DNA of 64,000 nucleotides from DATCLS01 sp036563805. Its GTDB lineage: Bacteria > Actinomycetota > Acidimicrobiia > Acidimicrobiales > VFJN01. Both the position numbers and the translations under genes were made by a program. This document shows, one piece after another, positions 59,476-64,000 of this stretch (within the stretch, counting starts at the first letter, position 1; each line of letters starts with the position of its first letter). A model generated the notes under the pieces. The model did not search any database, was not told the DNA's origin, and saw nothing but the letters and a program-made list of their open reading frames with translations. Where the stretch lies: assembly GCA_036563805.1 (NCBI GenBank), contig DATCLS010000068.1, forward strand, positions 9,904-73,903, read 5' to 3'.

Positions 59476-61494
59476 TCAGGCGCTCCGGCGTCCGCCCGAG
59501 CGGCGCAGCTCGCGCTTCTGCTCGATGAAGTCGACCAGCACGTAGTCGCCCAGCGTCTCGGGCGTGGTGAAGAAGGCCCGCCCCTTGTTGAGCCGGGTCA
59601 GCTGCTCGACGAACGACCGCAGGTGCCCGGTCGGGTCGAGCATGAACGTGTTGATGCGGATGCCCTCCCGCGTGCAGCGCACGACCTCGCGCAGCGTGGC
59701 ATCGACGGTCTCCCGCACCGGCGGGTAGGAGAAGTACGGCTCGCTCATGCCGGGCTCGAAGTGGGCGGTGGGCTCGCCGTCGGTGATCATGATGATCTGC
59801 TTGGTGCCCGTCTGGCGGGCCAGCATGCGCCGGCTGATCTGGAAGGCGTGCTGCATGTTGGTGCCGTAGACGAAGTCCCACGACACCTCGGGCAGGTCCT
59901 GCGGGCGGATCTCGCGAGCCACCTCGCTGAAGCCGACGATGCCCAGGAAGTCGCGCGGGAACTGGGTCGAGATCAGCGAGTGCAGGGCCATGGCCACCTT
60001 CTTGGCGGCCAGGAAGTTGTCGCGCATCGGCATCGACAGCGACAGGTCGAGCATGAGCACGGTCGACGACCGCACGACGTGCTCGGTCCGCTCGATCTCG
60101 AAGTCGTCCGGGCTGAGCCGCACCGGCGTCCCGCCGCCCGAGCGGGCGATGGCGTTGCGGACCGTCCGCTCGATCTGCAGGTTGAACGGGTCGCCGAACT
60201 CGTAGGGCTTGGACTCGTAGGTGCGCTCGTGGCCCGCCCCCGACCGCTCGAGCTCGTGGGTGCCGAGCTTGTCGCGGGCGAGGCGCTGGAACAGGTCGTG
60301 CAGCGCGTTGCGGCCGATGCGTCGCAGGCCCTTGGGCGTGAGCTCGAGCCGGCCCTCGCGCTGGTCGATGAGGCCGGCCTCCTGGAGCAGGCGGGTGAGC
60401 CGGGCCAGCTCGTCGAGGCTGCGGGCGGCGTCGTCGCCGAGCAGCTCGCGGGCCCGGTCGATGTCGGCCTCGGCCAGGGCGCCGGGGTGCGAGGCACCTC
60501 GGAGGAGCTGCTCGAGGCGGTCGAGGTCGCCGAGGTCCTCGAGCGTCGCCGCCGCCTCGGCCAGGCCGAGCGGGTCCTGCCCCGTGAAGTCGTAGCGCCG
60601 GTCCCACCCCATGTCGGGGAAGGCGGCCCGGAGCTGGGCGCCCAGCTGGTCGACCTGCCAGCGCAGGTCCATGTCGTCGAGGAGCTGCTCGGCCAGCTGG
60701 GCGATCTGCGCCCGCTGCTCGGGCGTCATCGAGGCCAGCAGCGACTGCATGGCCGCCATCCGCCGGGCCAGCACCTCGAGCAGCTCGTCGAGGTTCTGGG
60801 GGTTCTCGGGGAAGAAGTCGCCGTAGCGGTCCATGAAACCCTCGAAGTCGGGCTCCTCGCCCCGGGACCGCTGCTCGAGCATCTGGTTGAGCTCGGCGAG
60901 CATGTCCTTGAGGCGGGCCATGTCCTCCGGCGACATGTTCTCGACCGCCCCGGCCATGCGGCTCACGTACGAGTCGAGGACCTGCTGGCGCAGACGCTCG
61001 ACCAGGTCCTCGAACCGTCGGGCGGCGTCGGCCGAGGTGAAGTCGTAGCGCTGCAGCTCCCGCACCATGCCGGCCAGGTCGCTGGGCAGCATCTCGAGCT
61101 GCATGTGGCGCTCGTCGGCGGCGGCCCGGGCCGTCTCCTCGCGCCGGGGGTCGCCGCTGGCCGCCGCCTCGGCGACCTGGCGGTCGAGCGCGTCGCGCTC
61201 GGTCTGCACGACCTCGCGCAGCTCCTCGGCGATCTCGTCGTAGACGCCGCCCAGGTCGAACCGGTCGAGGCGCTCCTGCCGCTCCCGGCGGAGCCGGTCG
61301 AGCAGGTTTCGCACCCCCTCGACCATCTGGCCCTGCCGGTCGCGGAAGCCCGATTGGAGCAGGCGGCGCAGGGCGGCGTTGAGGTCTCCGTGGTACAGCA
61401 GGTCGTCGGTGATCTGCTCGAGGACGGCGTCGGCGTCGAGGTCGAAACCGACCTGGGTGCCGTCCCACCGGCTGTAACGGAACCGCGGCGGCAT
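59476..61494 (-). CDS. VWA-domain protein
   Basis: A 672-residue protein. The first 330 residues are charged helices with possible coiled coils (ALRRLLQSGFRDRQGQ, LLDRLRRERQERLDRF). A von Willebrand A domain follows near residues 475-650, with the metal site DLSLSMPMRDN (about 483-493) and a late TDGEPTAHFEPG Asp. Such proteins, related to CoxE or YehP types, often act with AAA ATPases as assembly or insertion factors, but no ATPase gene is close by. Cytoplasmic. It ends in a basic KRELRRSGGRRS tail. Confidence 0.85.
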   Translation of the reverse strand: MPPRFRYSRWDGTQVGFDLDADAVLEQITDDLLYHGDLNAALRRLLQSGFRDRQGQMVEGVRNLLDRLRRERQERLDRFDLGGVYDEIAEELREVVQTERDALDRQVAEAAASGDPRREETARAAADERHMQLEMLPSDLAGMVRELQRYDFTSADAARRFEDLVERLRQQVLDSYVSRMAGAVENMSPEDMARLKDMLAELNQMLEQRSRGEEPDFEGFMDRYGDFFPENPQNLDELLEVLARRMAAMQSLLASMTPEQRAQIAQLAEQLLDDMDLRWQVDQLGAQLRAAFPDMGWDRRYDFTGQDPLGLAEAAATLEDLGDLDRLEQLLRGASHPGALAEADIDRARELLGDDAARSLDELARLTRLLQEAGLIDQREGRLELTPKGLRRIGRNALHDLFQRLARDKLGTHELERSGAGHERTYESKPYEFGDPFNLQIERTVRNAIARSGGGTPVRLSPDDFEIERTEHVVRSSTVLMLDLSLSMPMRDNFLAAKKVAMALHSLISTQFPRDFLGIVGFSEVAREIRPQDLPEVSWDFVYGTNMQHAFQISRRMLARQTGTKQIIMITDGEPTAHFEPGMSEPYFSYPPVRETVDATLREVVRCTREGIRINTFMLDPTGHLRSFVEQLTRLNKGRAFFTTPETLGDYVLVDFIEQKRELRRSGGRRSA

Positions 61495-61574
61495 TGGCCC
61501 ACCGTACCGATCCCACGGGCGTTCTGGCAGGGGTAACGGTCGATATCACGTAGAGTGCGCGTCTGACCGCGCTC

Positions 61575-61676
61575 CGTCTGCTAGACAGACGCTCGACCAC
61601 ATTCTGCGCTCGTACGACGACGCGCCGTCCGGCGCGTCGTTCCGTGCGGGCCGGTCCGTGGAGCTGGAACCACGGA
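61575..61676. promoter_or_regulatory. Three consecutive perfect hairpins in the VWA/membrane-protein intergenic region
   Basis: CGTCTG/CAGACG (61575-61580 and 61586-61591), ACGACGCGCC/GGCGCGTCGT (61617-61626 and 61631-61640, loop GTCC) and TCCGTGG/CCACGGA (61655-61661 and 61670-61676) follow one another between divergent genes. The third ends 32 bases before the TTG start at 61709. They could be a structured leader, a terminator or an RNA gene. Confidence 0.45.
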
Positions 61677-61708
61677 GAGTGTGACCGTCGGACCACGGAG
61701 GCTTCTGC

Positions 61709-62188
61709 TTGCTCGACCACGCCGCCCCGAGCGCCCTGGCGCCCGCCGGATCGGACCTGCGCGTCGTCGCCGACGTGCGCATGGTCACGCCCGGCCGGCG
61801 CGTGGCGGCCCTGCGCGTGGCCATGCGGGTCAAGGTCACCGAGCGGGACGAGGACATCCGGAGCATCGCCCGGGCCGTCTCGCAGGCCGTGCGGACGCTC
61901 GTGTTGGTCGCGCTGCTGGTGGCGGCGATGGCGGCAGGCTCGGCCGCGCACCGCAGCGTCGCGCCGGACGTGCTGGCCGGCGGCGTCACCGACCGGGTGG
62001 CGTGCGCGGCCGGCACCTGCGCGCACGCGTCGGCCGCCGCGCCCCCGCTCGTCGTGGGCGCGGTGCCGGCTGCCGTGCTGGTGCTGGTGCTCGTGGTGGC
62101 CGCGGGGTTGGGGGCGCGTGTCGTGCCCGAGTCCGACCGCCTGCCCCGGCCGGCGCTGGCGGACAGCGTCCTCCCGTCGCCCGACTGA
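61709..62188 (+). CDS. Small membrane protein with two helices
   Basis: A 159-residue protein. A soluble N-terminal part (DLRVVADVRMVTPGRRVAALRVAMRVKVTERDEDIRSIARAV) is followed by one helix (TLVLVALLVAAMAAGSAAH), a loop with two cysteines (VACAAGTCAHA) and a second helix (LVVGAVPAAVLVLVLVVAAGLGA). Start TTG at 61709 with GGAGG seven bases upstream; no better start exists. No family recognised. It is the gene next upstream of the two peptide genes (62418, 62810) on the same strand and could be part of that locus, although 230 bases of structured sequence separate them. Confidence 0.6.
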   Translation: MLDHAAPSALAPAGSDLRVVADVRMVTPGRRVAALRVAMRVKVTERDEDIRSIARAVSQAVRTLVLVALLVAAMAAGSAAHRSVAPDVLAGGVTDRVACAAGTCAHASAAAPPLVVGAVPAAVLVLVLVVAAGLGARVVPESDRLPRPALADSVLPSPD

Positions 62189-62208
62189 TCGCGCGCAGGG
62201 GTCTCGCC

Positions 62209-62321
62209 GTAAATGTCGCGCCGCCGAATTAGGTAAATAGGCGGCGTCCTTGGCGCGCCCAAATTTACCGCAATGAATAATCGCAATAATCACGCAGAGT
62301 GGCTTTACAACCCCTCTGCGT
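62209..62321 (+). promoter_or_regulatory. AT-rich, hairpin-rich leader upstream of the peptide genes
   Basis: This is one of the most AT-rich stretches in the window. It contains CGCCGCC/GGCGGCG (62219-62225 and 62240-62246), a longer-range GTAAAT/ATTTAC pair (62209-62214 and 62263-62268), and ACGCAGAG/CTCTGCGT (62292-62299 and 62314-62321). A further CCTGCC/GGCAGG (62370-62375, 62382-62387) lies just before the ribosome site AAGGAAG of the first peptide gene. Probably the promoter and a structured leader. Confidence 0.5.
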
Positions 62322-62417
62322 AGTTGTACGTTGCCGACGTCCCATTCACCCCGGGACTTCTCCCCACTGCCTGCCAATGGGGGCAGGTAGACCGAGAACC
62401 AAGGAAGAACCAGACAC

Positions 62418-62705
62418 ATGGCACTTTCGATCACGGAGCTCGAGCTCCAGTCGACCGAGTTCCTGCCCGCCCGCGAGGTCATGACGGCCTGGGGCGGCCC
62501 CAAGCACGTCCACGACGCCGACGGCCCCGCGGGCAACACCTACACGGGCGGGATCCTGAACGGCACGAACGTGCAGGACGTCGCCACCGACATCAGCGTG
62601 CGCGACATCCAGGTCGGCCTGGTCAACGTGCTCGTCCACGACATCAACGATGCCGTCGACGTGGGCACGGCCAACGCCGACTCGCTGTTCAACGCGCCGT
62701 CCTGA
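62418..62705 (+). CDS. 95-residue LPARE-motif peptide, candidate RiPP-like precursor, copy 1
   Basis: A small soluble protein with no signal peptide. The N-terminal 15 residues (MALSITELELQSTEF) are helical and acidic, like a recognition leader. LPAREVM (16-22), a WGG, and NTYTGGILNGTNVQDV follow. The C-terminal half alternates Val/Ile with Asp/Asn in a VxDI rhythm that suggests a beta-solenoid or extended strands. AAGGAAG precedes the ATG at 62418. It is 73 of 95 residues identical to the next gene. Function not established; modified precursor peptide is the leading guess. Confidence 0.7.
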   Translation: MALSITELELQSTEFLPAREVMTAWGGPKHVHDADGPAGNTYTGGILNGTNVQDVATDISVRDIQVGLVNVLVHDINDAVDVGTANADSLFNAPS

Positions 62706-62809
62706 GTTCGAGCGTTCGGTAGCGGGGGGCCGTGAGGTCATACGGCCGCCACGGCCCCCGCGCACTGCTACTGGCTTCACGAAGAACGATCTACAAGGAG
62801 CACACGAAC

Positions 62810-63097
62810 ATGGCTCTCTCCATCGACGAGCTCGAGGTTCAGTCGGCCGAGCTTCTCCCGGCCCGCGAGGTCATGACCAGCTGGGGCGGCCCCACCCACC
62901 GTCACGTGGTCGACGGGCCGGCGTGCAACACGTACACCGGCGGGATCCTGAACGGCACGAACGTGCAGGACGTCCTGACCGACATCCATGTCCGCGACAT
63001 CCAGGTCGGCCTGGTCAACGTCAACGTCCACGACGTGAACGACCTCCTCGACCTGGGCACCGCCAACCAGGACGTGCTGGCCAACCTGGCCAGCTGA
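62810..63097 (+). CDS. 95-residue LPARE-motif peptide, candidate RiPP-like precursor, copy 2
   Basis: Paralogue of the gene at 62418, of identical length and 22 differences in 95. LPAREVM, WGGP, NTYTGGILNGTNVQDV and VRDIQVGLVNV are unchanged, while differences cluster at surface-like positions; this copy alone has a Cys at residue 39. AAGGAG precedes the ATG at 62810 at good spacing. Preservation of length and core after duplication indicates that both copies are under selection. Immediate downstream neighbour is the metalloprotease gene. Confidence 0.72.
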   Translation: MALSIDELEVQSAELLPAREVMTSWGGPTHRHVVDGPACNTYTGGILNGTNVQDVLTDIHVRDIQVGLVNVNVHDVNDLLDLGTANQDVLANLAS

Positions 63098-63241
63098 TCT
63101 GGTCAGTCGAGATAGCGGCCGCATCTCTCGGGGCGCCGTGCCGGAGCCGGCACGGCGCCCCTGGCCGCGGTTCCACCGCCTCTCGCGCCCCCGCCTCGCA
63201 CCCGTTCTCGTTCGTCCGGTACCCCCAAGGAACGCCTGCTC

Positions 63242-64000
63242 GTGGCTCAGGTACTCGCTCCCGCACCCGACGCCCTCGACGAGGCCGACGCCGCCGTTGA
63301 CGACGCCGACGAGCTCCCCTACCTCGCGGATGGGGTCGAGCTGATCGGCAGATATGAGGACTCGGGCTTCCGCGACGCCCCCTACCTCGTCAAACGGGGT
63401 GACGGACAGATCATCCAGGTCTCCGAGCTGATCTACCTGGTCGCCGAGGGCCTCGACCGCAGCGGCGACGTCAACGTGGTCGCCGAGCAGGTGAGCGCCG
63501 CCTTCGGCCGCGAGGTGTCGCCCGACAACGTCCGTTACCTGGTCGAGAACAAGCTGCGCCCGACCGGCCTGCTGTGGACGGGCGAGGCGACCGGCCCCGT
63601 CCCCGTGGCCCGGGCCAACCCCCTGCTGGCGCTGCGGCTGCGCCTGCCGCTCGTCCCCGAGCGCATCCACCGGGTGGTCACCAGCACCCTCATGCCGCTG
63701 TTCCGGCCCCCCGTCGTCGTCCTCGCCCTCACCCTGCTGCTGGCGCTGGACGTGTGGCTCGTCGCCGACCTGGGCCCGAGCGTCCTCGAGGCCGCCCAGG
63801 CGTTGATCTACTCGCCGCAGCTGCTGCTGCCGATCACCCTCCTCGTCGTCCTCATGGGGGCCTTCCACGAGACCGGGCACGCCACCGCCGCCCGCTACGG
63901 TGGCGCCACGCCGGGCGCCATGGGCGCCGGCATCTACCTGGTCTGGCCGGTCTTCTACACCGACGTCACCGACTCCTACCGCCTCGACCGCCGGGGCCGC
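63242..64000 (+). CDS. Membrane metalloprotease (HETGH, M50-like) with N-terminal PqqD/RRE-like domain, 3' end outside window
   Basis: 253 codons are visible, running off the window. Residues about 48-112 (PYLVKRGDGQIIQVSELIYLVAEGLDRSG...NVRYLVENKLRPTGLL) look like a PqqD-type winged-helix/RiPP recognition element. Then come two hydrophobic segments (157-175 and 194-207). The second leads into HETGH (209-213), followed by ATAARYGGATPGAMGAGIYLVWPVFYTDVTDSYRLDRRGR. That motif, with the later TDVTD, is like the peptide zinc-metalloprotease family (M50/S2P-like). GTG start at 63242 with AAGGA upstream. It probably recognises, cleaves or exports the two LPARE peptides. Confidence 0.8.
   Translation, partial: MAQVLAPAPDALDEADAAVDDADELPYLADGVELIGRYEDSGFRDAPYLVKRGDGQIIQVSELIYLVAEGLDRSGDVNVVAEQVSAAFGREVSPDNVRYLVENKLRPTGLLWTGEATGPVPVARANPLLALRLRLPLVPERIHRVVTSTLMPLFRPPVVVLALTLLLALDVWLVADLGPSVLEAAQALIYSPQLLLPITLLVVLMGAFHETGHATAARYGGATPGAMGAGIYLVWPVFYTDVTDSYRLDRRGR

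Noticed and set aside
59476..61536. Long plus-strand frame across the VWA gene
   Set aside because: Val/Leu/Gly/His-rich antisense shadow of the VWA gene; no start signal and no recognisable domain.
1..64000. tRNA, rRNA, insertion sequence or prophage
   Set aside because: No transposase, integrase or phage structural motifs, no terminal inverted repeats, and no tRNA-like arms were seen by eye; a tRNAscan-SE run would be needed to be certain about tRNA.

Overview
The window is very GC-rich DNA, with nearly every codon ending in G or C. It is gene-dense and full of 4-bp ATGA/GTGA stop-start overlaps. The gene families point to an actinobacterium: a DUF3516-type helicase, a WhiJ-like XRE/DUF397 pair, a PF04672 methyltransferase, DUF6777 and Thr/Pro-rich surface proteins. 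The mix of COG2159 amidohydrolases, a CoxL-family hydroxylase, P450, BVMO and acyl-CoA ligases would suit an environmental Acidimicrobiia-like lineage, but that placement is inference. I saw no rRNA, tRNA, CRISPR array, phage genes or insertion sequence.

Layout. 1-4.3 kb: the tail of a Thr/Pro-rich protein, a lipoprotein, a small zinc-binding-like protein and an RNA helicase. 4.5-11.6 kb: an amidohydrolase, then a cluster of P450, three-subunit molybdenum hydroxylase and TetR regulator, preceded by four 13-bp repeats. 11.5-14.9 kb: a BtuFCD-type ABC importer under a cobalamin riboswitch. 15.0-20.3 kb: MFS exporter, two TetR regulators, a metal-dependent hydrolase and a Baeyer-Villiger-type monooxygenase. 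21-25 kb: a large membrane-anchored HELTH metallopeptidase-like protein and a DUF6777 lipoprotein. 25.2-29.6 kb: ArsR/SRPBCC pair, methyltransferase and WhiJ-like module. 29.7-34.5 kb: TauD-like dioxygenase with a NitT/TauT-type ABC importer, and an alpha/beta hydrolase. 36.4-47.6 kb: a tightly coupled catabolic operon with an orphan solute-binding protein, aldehyde dehydrogenase, three amidohydrolases, an unknown small protein, a beta-alpha ADP-forming acyl-CoA synthetase, a PaaK-like ligase and a TetR gene. 47.7-54.9 kb: HyuA/HyuB with an HTH-only LysR gene, a zinc alcohol dehydrogenase, and a DUF35/thiolase-like pair resembling Ltp2-type aldolases. 55-61.5 kb: a GH1-like protein without recognisable catalytic glutamates, a glycosyltransferase-methyltransferase fusion, two convergent Thr/Pro-repeat anchored proteins and a VWA protein. 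61.7-64.0 kb: a small membrane protein, two near-identical 95-residue peptides, and the start of a membrane metalloprotease (HETGH) with a PqqD/RRE-like N-terminal domain.

The most interesting locus is the last one. Tandem LPARE-motif peptides beside an RRE-like-domain/M50-like peptidase look like a ribosomally made peptide system (RiPP-like or peptide-export). The window ends inside it. Much of the rest reads as a degradation island in which Mo-hydroxylase, P450, BVMO, amidohydrolases, CoA ligases and an aldolase-like thiolase pair could act on cyclic or terpenoid/steroid-like carbon; the substrate cannot be read from sequence.
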